A stretch of DNA of 64,000 nucleotides from Apiosordaria backusii. Lineage: Eukaryota; Ascomycota; Sordariomycetes; Sordariales; Lasiosphaeriaceae. Position 1 is the first letter of the stretch; each line of letters begins with the position of its first letter. A program made the translations under genes and the position numbers. The notes under the pieces are model-generated. The model was given only the letters and a program-made list of their open reading frames with translations, was not told where the DNA came from and ran no database searches. Location: positions 2,728,001-2,792,000 of the forward strand of contig JAUKTV010000002.1 in the NCBI GenBank assembly GCA_030549205.1, given 5' to 3'. Below, piece by piece: positions 24,886 through 35,171 of the stretch.

Positions 24886-26406
24886 GGGGTGATGGAGGGG
24901 TGGTGTTGGTGTTGGTGTTTGTCTCTCTGTGACGCGAGGGAAGTTGAGGGGTGGTGTTACTGTTGGGATGTGAGGGTGTCAGGGGGGGCAGGGGGAGTGG
25001 GAGAGGACAGAGAGCGACTCACTGGGTGGGTGGTGGCAGGACCATCAAGACTCCTCCTTTTTCCTATGTCATGCGACTCCGAAAAATGTTTTCCTTGTCT
25101 TGTTGGCACTGGTGTCAATGCCACACTCCCTTGATACCACATTGTTTTTGTCAATTTTAGAGCGTCATGTTACGATTGTATATATGTATATAGCTGGTTT
25201 TTCGTCTTTGTATTTTAGGTTTTTTTGTGGATTTTACTTCAGCAATATATGTCACTCCTTTTAAAGAAAGAGAGCAATGTATTCGTGCATTTGGTGCAGG
25301 TGTCTAAGGATAAGGTAAGGTATATTGCAAGCAAGAGGATATGTTGAATAATTGCACAATTCCCAAGTCGGTGGGCTTTTCATCAGGGCATCATAGCGAA
25401 TCATCTTGTCGATGTTGAATTCATGGATTAGAGGTTGAGTGAAGAACTGTGAAATTTGATCTCTGTAGTCACATTGTTCTTTAATCGTCAGTCGTTCATG
25501 GGCGGGCGCTATTCCGAAGAAGTTTATAATCGCCATAAGGTATCACACAGATACAGAAGAACAAAAACACCGGAGGCCATCAATACAATATGCATGGAGG
25601 TGATCGGGAGGGAGTGACGTCAAAAGAAGACACAGGGAAAAGGGGCGGAGATGAGCGAGACTATGTAGTTGCCATTTTACACTGAAGAGATATCTTCGTT
25701 AGTATACTGGGCGAAAGCAACAGTATGCAAACGCAGACTTTTTATTTTCTTGCTATTGCATGAGATTGCTCAAGACGACCGCGTTCGAGCCGTCATCCGA
25801 GCAACGGGGAGGTACTGATTTTGAATTTTTTACATTTTGGATTTATGGCTGTGATTTTACACCAACGTCGAGGTTGGTTGAAAACAAAGAGCTGAACACA
25901 ACTGTCAGATGCCGACAGCCCATCTTTGCATGCTGCGGCTCGAATGAGGGACCATCGTCGTTGAGAAGAAATTCTGTTTGTGCAGCTTGACTTCACTTGC
26001 AAGTGAAGTCGTAAAGCATTGCTGGCGAGGCTCGTCCCATCCCAAACTGCGGTGCACTCCAGCCAACCAAACCCAGCCACAATCCCCAGCTATTCTTGGT
26101 ATTTTCTTCTCTGATAGGGATTGGCCAAAGATAACAGGATCATCAAGCTGTCAGTCAATAAGACATCCTCCATGTCCAAAAGCTGTGCATCCGCAGATGT
26201 AGTCATCATGCATCGAGGCCTACAGCCCCACCATTGTGCGACCTGAGCCTCTTGTCCTCAAAATCGCGTTTGTCCCGAGCCTGACTACAGTGGGCCCAAA
26301 GCTTTCTTCAACCATCATTCTCCTTCCCTTCCCATCAATATTAAGCCTACCAAATCAATTGCCATTTCCCACTCCAACACGCAAAAGCAATTCAGCAACC
26401 ATCTAA
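24886..26406. other. Intergenic stretch, no supported gene
   Basis: The first part is the 3' flank of the Egh16-like gene, becoming T-rich near 25150-25260. A 91-codon minus-strand frame at 25261-25536 has no family features. The 26300-26400 segment is the C-rich leader of the next gene. Confidence 0.45.
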
Positions 26407-27069
26407 ATGACATTCCCAACCAACCTCCTCTCCTGCCTCTGCGGCCCCAGAGAAGACGACTACCCCAACCACTACGAATGCGGCCCCTCCTTCTTCCTCA
26501 CCCGCGACGAAAAAGCCCAACTTGATTCCACTACTGCTTATCCCAAACCCGCACCCATCAACCCCAACCCCAATCCCCTTGTGAACGAAATCATCACCCT
26601 CCTCCTCACCACTCCCGCCCCTATCACCCCCTCAACCTCCCAAGCCAACATCGATTCCACCCTCGACCTTCACACCACCTCCTGGAGCGAATACCTCGCC
26701 GAAAAGATCCTCCGCGCCCTTTCCGACCTCCTGGCCACCGCTACCGATCCCGAAGCCAGAAAGTCCTGGGGAGAAGCCTTGTCCCAAGCTTACGATACCT
26801 CGGTGTCCATCGCGGAGGAGCTCTTCATTGACTTGGTAGAATATGTCAAGGCTCACCCTTACGAAATCGCTGCGTCAATCCTCCTATCGCTTGTCACGTT
26901 TGGCGTCTTGGTTCGCCTGGCACCCCGCGTGTTGGTGTTGCTCGGTTTCAGCGCGGAGGGTCCGGTAGAAGGGAGCTGGGCGGCTTGGTTCCAGAGCACC
27001 TATGGTGGATATGTACCAAAGGGGTCGCTGATGAGTTATCTGCAGAGGTTGGGGATGACATGGGAGTGA
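26407..27069 (+). CDS. IFI6/IFI27-like small membrane protein
   Basis: A 220-residue single-exon protein. An N-terminal Cys-containing segment and a Pro/Asn-rich linker precede an amphipathic region and a membrane segment at about residues 158-180 (IAASILLSLVTFGVLVRLAP). The C-terminus has FSAEGPVEGSWAAWFQSTYG and the ending KGSLMSYLQRLGM, the small-residue and Gln-Ser pattern of the interferon-induced 6-16/ISG12 family (PF06140). Fungal members are common and their function is unknown. Animal members sit in mitochondrial or nuclear membranes and modulate cell death. It stands at the left edge of the accessory segment. The family call rests on the C-terminal motif and single hydrophobic segment. 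Confidence 0.7.
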   Translation: MTFPTNLLSCLCGPREDDYPNHYECGPSFFLTRDEKAQLDSTTAYPKPAPINPNPNPLVNEIITLLLTTPAPITPSTSQANIDSTLDLHTTSWSEYLAEKILRALSDLLATATDPEARKSWGEALSQAYDTSVSIAEELFIDLVEYVKAHPYEIAASILLSLVTFGVLVRLAPRVLVLLGFSAEGPVEGSWAAWFQSTYGGYVPKGSLMSYLQRLGMTWE

Positions 27070-27353
27070 ACTTCTTGGTATCAACGCCAGACTGGTTGAT
27101 TTGAAGGTGTGGGTACCGCATCCACCCTGGGAACGACAGCATTTTTTCGACGGTTTATTCATGAAAGGGCGGCGGATGACTAGCTTGGAAGCTGAAAGGT
27201 TGTTTGCAGTTATGTTGTTTGAATTTCAGATTGGCCGAGCTTCTTTTTGTATGTGGAATGCGCCTATAAGAACAGTTCGGTTTTGAATTTCTGATGTGCT
27301 GTTGTCTGTAACTTCAAGCCAAGAGTTCTGCATGCCAGTGTTCAAAACCGATT

Positions 27354-29165
27354 CTAGGATCTCTCGGGGCGATTACGTTTCCTTGGTTGAATGGGCTCTT
27401 TACCCACGACTCGTTTCAGGGTGGGCACGGGCCCTGAATACCTCCGGTAGGCCTGTAATGATTCTTCGGAGATATCCAGGGAGATCTTTCGAATAAGGTG
27501 CTGAACTGATGGTGAAGCCTTTTGGCTGGGTGGCAGGTCTTGTTTATGTGGGACAACCTTTCGGCCGGGTGGAGCGTCTTGATTATCTGGGACGACCTCT
27601 CGGCTGGGTGGCACATCTTGATTATCTAGGACGACCTCTCGACTGGGTGGCACGTCTTGATCATCTGGGACGACCTCTCGGCTGGGCGGCACGTCTTGAT
27701 CATCTGGGACGACCTCTCGGCTGGGCGGCACGTCTTGTTCATCTGGGACGACCTCTCGGCTCGGTGGCACGTCTTGTTCATCTGGGGCTACTTCTCGGCT
27801 GGGTGGCGCATGTTGATCATTTGGGAAGACCTTTCGGGCGACAGCCTCCAAGTCGTGCGGCCGGAAAGGTGAAAATCCAGATCCATATGCAAACTCCGGG
27901 CTGAACTTGACGTCTGCGAACCACTCGTGATCCAAGGCCTCGCGCGCCGTGATTCTCTTGTTCGGATCCAAGTGTGTCATTTTCGTGATCACGTCCAAGA
28001 ACCCGAGATCATGATGGTTCTCCAACCCGGGCAGAGGTTGCCGGCTGTCAAAATCTCGCTCTTTGATTAGTCTGTTGAAATAGCCATACCACCGGTTTGG
28101 CTCGTCTTCAACTTGCTGGAGCAATTCCTTCAACGCATCCGCGTCTCCGAAATAGTTGAACCATCTTTCGAGTTTAAGCAGCTGTCGCCGTGTTGGGGCG
28201 TTGCTCGCGAACCCGCCCCCCCTGTTGAGGCTCCTGAATGAAAATTCAGTATCTTTGCACTGGAGCTGGAGGTCGCCGAGCATCAGGTTGACAGCCGTGA
28301 GGCCGAACGAGAATACATCGGATGGCCTCCCTTGGAGACCACGTATCCAGAATTCGGGACTTTTCCACGGCAAAGTTTCAAGACCACTCCGATATTGATC
28401 GAGAGATGCTTTGGACCGGTGTGGCAATGTAGCGTCCTCCAAGCCACCGAGTTGGACCTTGTAAACGCCGTTGGGTGGACGAAGTTTAGGGAGTGTCTGG
28501 AAGAGTGGGTGGGCACCAGTGGCATAATCCACAAAAATGATGTCCGGCCTGATGTCTGCACGGTCGGTCAGTCTTGAATCTCGGACGCAAATATGGGAAA
28601 CGGCAGACGTACGGAGATGGGTGAGATCTGTTTCTTCGTGAAGCGCCACCAGGCCAGTAAGAGCACGTTTGACGATTTCCTTGCGTGCCTCCCATGGCAA
28701 CTCGGGGTGTGCAAGGATTAATCCCACAAGATTGTAAGGCAGGGCGCGATATATTAAAAGCCTCCCGTATGGCTCGCGGTCATGCACTGTCTGAAGGTTT
28801 GGGTGTAGAAAGAGAGCTTTATGCACTCCGAGTACGTGTCTGGTCTGCTCGTCCCTTCGTAGCTCTTTGACTATGAACGCCTCTGGTATGTCATGCTCAT
28901 AATTTGTCGCCTGGTAGATGTAGGAATATGGCCCGCTTTTCTTCCACTGTGAGACCTCTGTAACCACGTAGGCATCGTGTCTCACGCCCGGAATCATGTC
29001 ACCTATCACACAGGACGGTGGGCACTTGGCCGGTGGAGGCTTGACGGGTTGCAATTTTGGTTCGGATGCGTCGGTAGGTTGAAAAAGAGACAAAGCTCTG
29101 CTGCCGTATGAAAAGCGGCTGGCACGCCACAGCCCTCCTCTGGTCTGTGTTCGTAGAGTTATCAT
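27354..29165 (-). CDS. Protein kinase-like protein, probable pseudokinase with C-terminal repeat array
   Basis: Kinase-fold protein of a fungal-specific group. Exons 29165-28613 and 28555-27354 (57-bp intron, GTACGT donor) give 584 residues. The beta-3 lysine is present (AFIVKELRR, Lys100). Splicing rebuilds the catalytic loop as THLHIRPDIIFVDY, where the usual H-x-D-x-K-P-x-N has His for Asp and Ile for Asn. The DFG position appears as LGGLEDA, with Gly for Asp. The APE-like SPEFW and the helix-F segment SDVFSFGL are intact. The fold is therefore kept while both metal-binding and catalytic residues are gone. After the C-lobe come eight 13-residue repeats (VPPSREVVPDDQD type), then a basic tail. 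Start ATG 29165 is the first in frame. Function unknown; a signalling scaffold is one possibility. Confidence 0.75.
   Translation of the reverse strand: MITLRTQTRGGLWRASRFSYGSRALSLFQPTDASEPKLQPVKPPPAKCPPSCVIGDMIPGVRHDAYVVTEVSQWKKSGPYSYIYQATNYEHDIPEAFIVKELRRDEQTRHVLGVHKALFLHPNLQTVHDREPYGRLLIYRALPYNLVGLILAHPELPWEARKEIVKRALTGLVALHEETDLTHLRTSAVSHICVRDSRLTDRADIRPDIIFVDYATGAHPLFQTLPKLRPPNGVYKVQLGGLEDATLPHRSKASLDQYRSGLETLPWKSPEFWIRGLQGRPSDVFSFGLTAVNLMLGDLQLQCKDTEFSFRSLNRGGGFASNAPTRRQLLKLERWFNYFGDADALKELLQQVEDEPNRWYGYFNRLIKERDFDSRQPLPGLENHHDLGFLDVITKMTHLDPNKRITAREALDHEWFADVKFSPEFAYGSGFSPFRPHDLEAVARKVFPNDQHAPPSREVAPDEQDVPPSREVVPDEQDVPPSREVVPDDQDVPPSREVVPDDQDVPPSREVVLDNQDVPPSREVVPDNQDAPPGRKVVPHKQDLPPSQKASPSVQHLIRKISLDISEESLQAYRRYSGPVPTLKRVVGKEPIQPRKRNRPERS
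27510..27825 (-). repeat. 39-bp in-frame tandem repeat, about eight copies
   Basis: Codes for the 13-residue repeats at the end of the pseudokinase. Central copies are nearly identical and outer copies diverge. This is the pattern of an array that expands and contracts in its centre. Confidence 0.9.
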
Positions 29166-29374
29166 TTTTTTCCTTTTGGATGATGGCCAAACATCGAATG
29201 TCGAGGAACGACAAGAGTGTTGAGATGCGGACTAACAGCAAGACGGGACGACGCAAATTCTCGCCCCACTTTTGTTCAGCCAATCATCTCCCAGCAACCA
29301 CCCAAACTGGGATTTATCAGCAGAGACACGTGCCTTACAGCTGGTGATGGAGTCAAAAAACAAAAAAAAAGTAC

Positions 29375-29493
29375 ACATACAACACCAGGGATTCCCCAAT
29401 GGTCACCCACCTGAGTACTAGTCTGGAAATCAGCTGTTTGACTCGGGCAGAGCGGACGGGATGCTGTACTTTCAGCTGTCTATGGTCGTATGT
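29375..29493 (-). rRNA. 5S ribosomal RNA (copy 1)
   Basis: A 119-bp segment that on the minus strand begins ACATACGACCATAGACAGCT and ends CCTGGTGTTGTATGT, with self-complementary ends and the conserved internal promoter part GGTGGGTGACC. This matches the dispersed 5S genes of filamentous ascomycetes. It differs from copy 2 (37768-37886) at six positions. Confidence 0.93.
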
Positions 29494-29785
29494 GCTCATT
29501 CCCTGCTGGTTTGTGCTATATCAACGTTGGATACATGAAGGTATTATGCAGCCACTGAAGGACTGAAATAAGCCATAAGCCAGTCTAAACTGCCAACATG
29601 CTTCCACCGACAACATCAAGCGATAGTGTATGCCAGCCACATCCCCGAACTACCCAAGGTAGATAACCAATACAAAAATATCTGCCACCACCATCTCATA
29701 TCGCCCCATCACCCCTCCTCCTCGAGCCCAACCCCCCACCCACTGAACTCACAACCAGCACGCCTCTCTTCCCCTCTCCCTTTAA

Positions 29786-30215
29786 TCAGCAGTTACGAAT
29801 ATCCGCCTTCGGAAACCTGATCCCCCCCGACGGGTCCCAATAGTACCCCGTCCAAATATCCGCATTGTTGTTATAAATACAATCTTTCCAGTTCCCCGGG
29901 CTCGTGTCGGCAACAACGTTTCCCTGGTCGGCGTACTCGGTGCGCGTGCCGCCGGAGACGTTGCACCACGCGAAGTCGCGGCCCCGGTACCGGCCGACGT
30001 ACCACTGACCCGCGACGGCCGTCAGATGGGGGGCGCCGAACTTGCAGTTGAAGTCGGCGTGGTCGGCGCGGAGGGCGGCGTGCCCGGGACCGCCGAGATC
30101 AGAGCATTCCCATTTGCCTCGGACGGCGCCGGACTGGCGTGTGGTGAGGAAGAATTCGATTGCGTCGACGGCGTCGGGGGAGGCGGAGTTTGCTGCTGCG
30201 GGAGCGGAGGTGACG
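29786..30215 (-). pseudogene. Small Cys-containing secreted-type protein, 5' end broken or unresolved
   Basis: One frame from about 30248 to the TGA at 29786-29788 codes a compact domain with cysteines in WECSDL, DFNCKFG, FAWCNV, WKDCIY and the terminal RNC, rich in aromatic residues (GQWYVGRY, TGYYWDPSGG). This is typical of small secreted fungal proteins. The frame has no ATG. About 210-310 bp upstream an ATG (30529-30531) is directly followed by a GTATGAG intron whose acceptor leads into a signal-peptide-like stretch (KSTLTTNLLAALTMA) that ends at a TAG (30424-30426). So either the true 5' exon uses splice sites I could not find, or the gene has lost its secretion leader. It is not homologous to the intact secreted gene at 33.5 kb as far as I can see. 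Confidence 0.5.
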
Positions 30216-30539
30216 CTGTTATGGATGATATGAGACGAAGACGGAGTTCGTCATAGCCTTCGGAAGTCCGTCAAGTTCAACGGTCCGGTCCCATGTATAT
30301 AGCTGGACTTCCACCACCACCACAGCGGTGGACTTCCTTTCCTTTCTTTCTCTCCCTATCAGTCAATTCCAATATTATTCGACCTCATGCTCTGAATCCA
30401 GCCGTGAGCCCGTAACAGACGCCCTAGGCCATAGTGAGGGCGGCGAGGAGGTTGGTGGTGAGGGTGGACTTCTGTTTAGCCAGGTTGTCAGTGTGATTCA
30501 GGGGGACATCAGGGGTGGCTGCTCATACCATGATGAGCG

Positions 30540-31753
30540 GTGTTGTTGTGAGTTTGAGGAACTCTTTCTGAGATGGGTGAAGAATTATTTGAGGCAGTAA
30601 GATTGGCAGAGGCTGATGTGTTGATGTGTGAGGAGAAAAGCAACTGCTCGTTACAAGGGAATTGTGCTCATCTTAAGTAGTTGCTGAGCTCTGGATGAGT
30701 ATGATTATCAGTCTCTTCGTCACATCTCTTGCTGTCTTCCGCATGACGCTGAGTGAATACCTCTTACCTACCTTATCTCACCCAGAAGCCTGCCTCTATC
30801 ACTGCTCGGTCCTTCTTTGGGAAGGTAGGTACGGTGAACCGATCTGCCTTTATCTCTTGTCTGCTGTTGATATACACACCGACGATGTCATACCGTTGAC
30901 AAAAGGACGTTCTTTTTGTCCATGTGCCCGTGGCCAAGGTTTGAAACCCTTGATATCCCCAACTTCTCCACAGATAAGTGAGATTCCCATCTGTTGTTCA
31001 ATGGGAAAGTGACCCGATTTCGAAGCCCAACGGAGATTTTATCCACGTGCGTAGGGATCTCAAGCTGATAATGGGATTTAGATCCATGATGTCTGTCAAC
31101 TCCCCGACGGAGGTTAGGTGTTCATCCACATATCAGACCTCAAAGCCCATTGCACGGTTACAATCCCAACTGGTGCTTGAGCCTCGGTGATGGAAATGGT
31201 CCTCAACTCCGTGTATATTCTGACAGCTCTGGCAGCCCTGTGGGTATTGGAAGAGATTACGGAAAACCATAAAATAGTTTCGGTGTACAAAATTCAATGA
31301 CTTTTCTTAGATCTTACTGGGAGAAGAATGTTAGGTCACACTGAAATCGATGATTCTTGCACTACTCTCATGTCTGGTAATCTTCTGGCTCTCGTTGGTG
31401 ATTCTAAAGCTTCTTCGGACGTATGTTGACGCAGCGATATTGAGAGTTTCCTACGATGTGGTTGCTTTCTTTCCCTCGTGTTACTGTTAGACTTCCCACG
31501 GAACCTTGGCTCCGAGTTGTGCTACCTTACCTACACTGAAGTTCGGCGGTCTCCCGTCGACCACTTACATCTACGCCTGTATTACACAAATCATGTAGGT
31601 ATATCGGAAGCACTACAATGTTTTATTGGTTTACATGCGCTTATCATGTGATGTTCCGTCTCGACATAAACCACGTCAGGCCCGGTGTTGGGTTCCGATG
31701 AATCTTCCCTTCGACAACCATCTACTGAACCAAGCTCTGTAAGCTCATCAACA
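30540..31753. other. Intergenic stretch, no supported gene
   Basis: AT-rich with short open frames only. The frame of the following gene is open upstream of its ATG to about 31685 but offers only GTG there, which is not used as a start. Confidence 0.45.
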
Positions 31754-32573
31754 ATGGATGAGTATCGCTGTCCGCCCCAAGAACTCCCGCTTCATCTCTA
31801 CAGGGTGCAATACCGAAACACTCGAACGGTTTATAACAAGTCCAGTGGACTCGAAGCTCGGGACACCACCACACTGTACAACAAATCTGGATTCGATGAT
31901 GATTTCATACAAGCGGTCCAGAACCAGTTTACATGGGGCCACAAAGGCCGCACCCCCTTCATTTCTTTCTTTTCAGATGAAGAGCACGCCACAAAATGGG
32001 GGTATTCACTGAAAGGATGGGGTAGAAGTTCCAGTAACGATGACTGGACACTTCTTACTATCGACACATCTTGTCTTCAAAATGTTTACGTCTTCAAACT
32101 GAGCACGCTTATCGATCGAATGGGCGTACAAATCCCTAAAAAGGCAATGGACTCTCATAAGCCAGGGGGGTATATCTGTTTACACAGGATTCCAGCTTGC
32201 GCAATCTCTAGTGTGAGAACTGGAAGCGACATTGGGGCAGCCCCAGATTGTAAGCTATCTTTTTCTCTAGAAAAATATCGACGGGTTGCTAATTGGTGTG
32301 ACAGCGCGAGCGGATTGTTCAAGCGAGTTGGTCAGTCATACTTGCGGTGGCCGTTCGAGCGACAAACAGGAGTCTGTCCCATCCAATGTTGGTCGCAAAA
32401 ACGACGATTCAACAGCCATCATTAACATGATTGACGAAAAAGAGGGGCTTGCGGAAGCGATCGCTATGACGATTGAGAGTCTCCAGTCTCTCGCTCTTGC
32501 CTGCGACGGTTCAACAGCACTCCGGAAAATGAATGACGAAAAAGAGGGCTTAGGGGAACGACCGCTATGGTAA
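31754..32573 (+). CDS. DUF7587-domain protein
   Basis: Fungal protein of unknown function. Exons 31754-32249 and 32305-32573 (55-bp intron, GTAAGC donor, GTGACAG acceptor) give 254 residues. The N-terminal 165 residues show the DUF7587 pattern: HLYRVQYRNTRT, an aromatic FTWGHKGRTPFISFFSDEEH core, LLTIDTS, VFKLSTLIDRMGVQIP and CLHRIPACAI. The domain is frequent in fungal accessory genes and, as I recall, sometimes occurs near HET genes. The C-terminal part after the intron is Ser-rich and then enters a duplicated 102-bp unit in which the second copy has a frame change and ends the protein. ATG 31754 is the first true ATG in frame. Confidence 0.75.
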
Positions 32574-32606
32574 TTGAGAATCTACAGTCTGTCGCTCTTG
32601 CCTGTA
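32403..32606 (+). repeat. Two-copy 102-bp tandem duplication at the end of the DUF7587 gene
   Basis: Copy 1 (32403-32504) codes MIDEKEGLAEAIAMTIESLQ in frame. Copy 2 (32505-32606) is similar in DNA but lacks a base in GAGGGGCTT/GAGGGCTT, so translation leaves frame and stops at 32571-32573. Confidence 0.8.
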
Positions 32607-33529
32607 GGATGGTGGCGCTTTCTTTGGACTCCAGACCAGATACCTAGGTAGTCAGTCAGCATATGATTCAATTCTAAATGCCCAAAATGTTCTCTTGGTA
32701 TAGGAGGTTTTTGGGTTGTGAAAGCCTCCTTCCGGAAATATTTCTCCTGGAAAAGTCTCAGATATGGGTAACACGAGAGCTTGACTTGGCTGACCTTCCA
32801 GGTTCTAAGATAATGTCTTTGTAAACTGTCTTTGTCGTCAATGTAAGATTAGCCCAAAGACGTTGGGACGTTTTAGACTAACAACTTTGCTTCACTTCCT
32901 GCTTGATGGAGGACTCAACAGGAGATCAGAGTCACTGGTAGGACAAGATGTAGAGGCCTGGATAAAGCACAAGAGTATAAGTTTATTTTCATTTTTCCTT
33001 CGTTTATTTCTTAGCTTAGACCTGCCTCCAAGAGTTCAACACCTATGGAGATTCAGGGGTAGCATAGAGCTAGCAATCTAAGAGAGTAATCCTTTTGAGA
33101 GATGCGATGAGTGGCAACTTGGTCAGACAAATTAACATGGAACATGACTGATATAATAGGTACCCTAAGTCGATAACTTGTTTTTCTTTTGTTCTTTGTG
33201 GATTTTAGCCCTTTCAAACCAGGCCCAAAAGTCAACATCAAAATCGCCAGATAGAACAGTCTCTACCTACCTCTGATGCTATTACTAGCATCTACCAAAG
33301 CAGGTACATGTTATTCTAATCCACCGGTTAGAGGAACATGAAGAAGGGCAGCGGTGTACGATCGAAAAGAGCTATATTCGGTTACGGTGGAAGGAAAAGG
33401 CAGTAGGCTGGCCCGCAAGAAGAAGAGAAGGAGCTGAGCCTTCCCACATCCTTTTGCAAGCTGACTCCACGCCAGTAAAATCCTTCCTCGCCATGGAAAT
33501 GAAGCGGAATACCTTAATACCGCACAGCT
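32607..33529. other. Intergenic stretch, no supported gene
   Basis: AT-rich. No frame longer than about 70 codons and no recognisable motif. Confidence 0.5.
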
Positions 33530-34185
33530 TTACTGCGGCAGATTGGTGCAAAAGGGAGTCCCCTGGAGATCACGCCAGAAGGTAAAGTCAACGTCCCCAA
33601 ATTGGCCATTATAATAATGCACCCAACCCGTCTTCCACCAACCAGCCACGGTTCCATCCATAAACCCATTATAAAGATCGACGAACTGCCCAGTGCCAGC
33701 CTGTGTGGAATCTAAAAAGTCATGCTTCTGTTAGTGTTGCCCCTCACGATGATCTCAGGCGCTTTTGGTTAAGGTAGGTAGGTATAATACGTACACTTGT
33801 AATTACATCCCGCAAGCACAGCCTGGCCCGACAGGGAGTAATAGATTCTGCGGTGCGGAACAACACTCCCTGCGTCGAAGAAGTTGCGCCATCCGATCGT
33901 GCACTGATCATAATCGCTGTGGACCGGAAAAGTCCTCCCCGTTGCGCCCCACGAATTCGCAGTGATTGCCTGCCTGCTGAACTTGGCACTATTTTGCGTC
34001 AGGCCGCGCTTCTCGAAGGGTTCGCCAATGACCGCATGAGTGGATGGGTCGATCGGGTAGGTAGTCGAGTTGCCCTCGGCGTCAAAGGTGACGGCGTAGA
34101 AGCCGTCCGGTGTGCCCTCAGGGACGACGTATCCGAGAGCGGTGGCAACCAGGGGAAGGAGGGCGAGAAGGGGTTTGAACTGCAT
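33530..34185 (-). CDS. Small secreted protein of unknown function
   Basis: Predicted extracellular protein of 190 residues. Exons 34185-33795 and 33711-33530, intron with GTACGT donor and TTAG acceptor. A clear signal peptide (MQFKPLLALLPLVATALGYV) is followed by a pro-region ending in a dibasic KR site (GEPFEKR), then a mature part beginning about residue 60. The mature part has few cysteines (DQCTIGW, AGCNYK, PFCTNL) and many aromatics (AGWWKTGWVHYYNG). The Kex2-like site suggests Golgi maturation. I do not recognise a family, and it could be an antimicrobial or effector-like protein. A TATA box lies about 100 bp upstream. Confidence 0.8.
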
Positions 34186-34287
34186 TTTGGCAATCGAATC
34201 GATGTTTGAGAGGGAGAAGTGAAGTGATGATCCCAATGTGGGGTTGGGTTTGATGCGGATGGCAGATGAAGCAGGACGAGACGACCA

Positions 34288-34294
34288 TTATATA
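34288..34294 (-). promoter_or_regulatory. TATA box of the small secreted protein gene
   Basis: TATATAA on the minus strand, about 103 bp upstream of the start codon at 34185. Confidence 0.55.
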
Positions 34295-35171
34295 GATTTT
34301 ACCCTACAAGCAAACGTCCACCAGGTGTCGGCCTTGGATGACCATGTTGATTGTCCCATGGGTATGAAGAAGCTACCTCTTGCCGCACCAGGAGACAACA
34401 TTGCGTGATACCGCCTCACCTTCATTGCACATATTTTTCCTTGTCTCCAGACTCTATCGCCAAGTGTGATTCCAGTTAGCTTCCAGAGTCAACATAGTCA
34501 CATTGGTGAAACCTTCTGAGAGAGGTTATTGCGAGCCTGCATTCTGTTGGTTCTGTGACCTCCTGGTAATCTTACGCCGAGAGTCGCACGAGGCTACGTA
34601 GTTTTTGGATGTTGCTGCATATAACACTGTCGTACAAAATCCTAAACCGAGCTTGAACCATAGCAAAGTTAGGGACCGGGATGAGTGAAGGATTCCAGAG
34701 TTGTAAACAACAAAGTGATATTGGTCAGTCCTTTTTTGTGAAACTTGCAGGGTAGGCCAACGTGGACGACCCAAGCCGCGATGGATGCTTATGGCTTTCG
34801 AGATTTGAGTGATACAGCCAAGTTTCCCAACGGACTGTAATCACATGAGCGGTATGCGAACCTCAAAGGAACTTTGAAAACATGCAAGTACCAATACGAG
34901 ATACGATGGAATCAAGTTTCCTTGGTCGTAATACAATGAATCAAATCCTGGACCAACCCACCACTATGCGTGTGGTACCGTCCCGTAGTCAGAGTAATAA
35001 AGCTCTGTTCCAAGTTAGAACGAGAAATCTAACAAGGATGGAAAGAAAACAACCCAGATGTGAGCGCCCGCTGAATGAATTCATACACATGGAGAACATA
35101 CTCCCTGTTGACTTTGTGTTGAGTCTTTGATTATCAATCTCTGTGACGTCCGTCCTCCATCGTTCCCATGA
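34295..35171. other. Intergenic stretch, no supported gene
   Basis: Holds only short chance frames. It separates the divergent secreted-protein promoter from the 3' end of the HET gene. Confidence 0.5.

Noticed and set aside
25261..25536. 91-codon minus-strand ORF in an AT-rich spacer
   Set aside because: No homology features, no splice context and no promoter signal; chance in AT-rich DNA is more likely.
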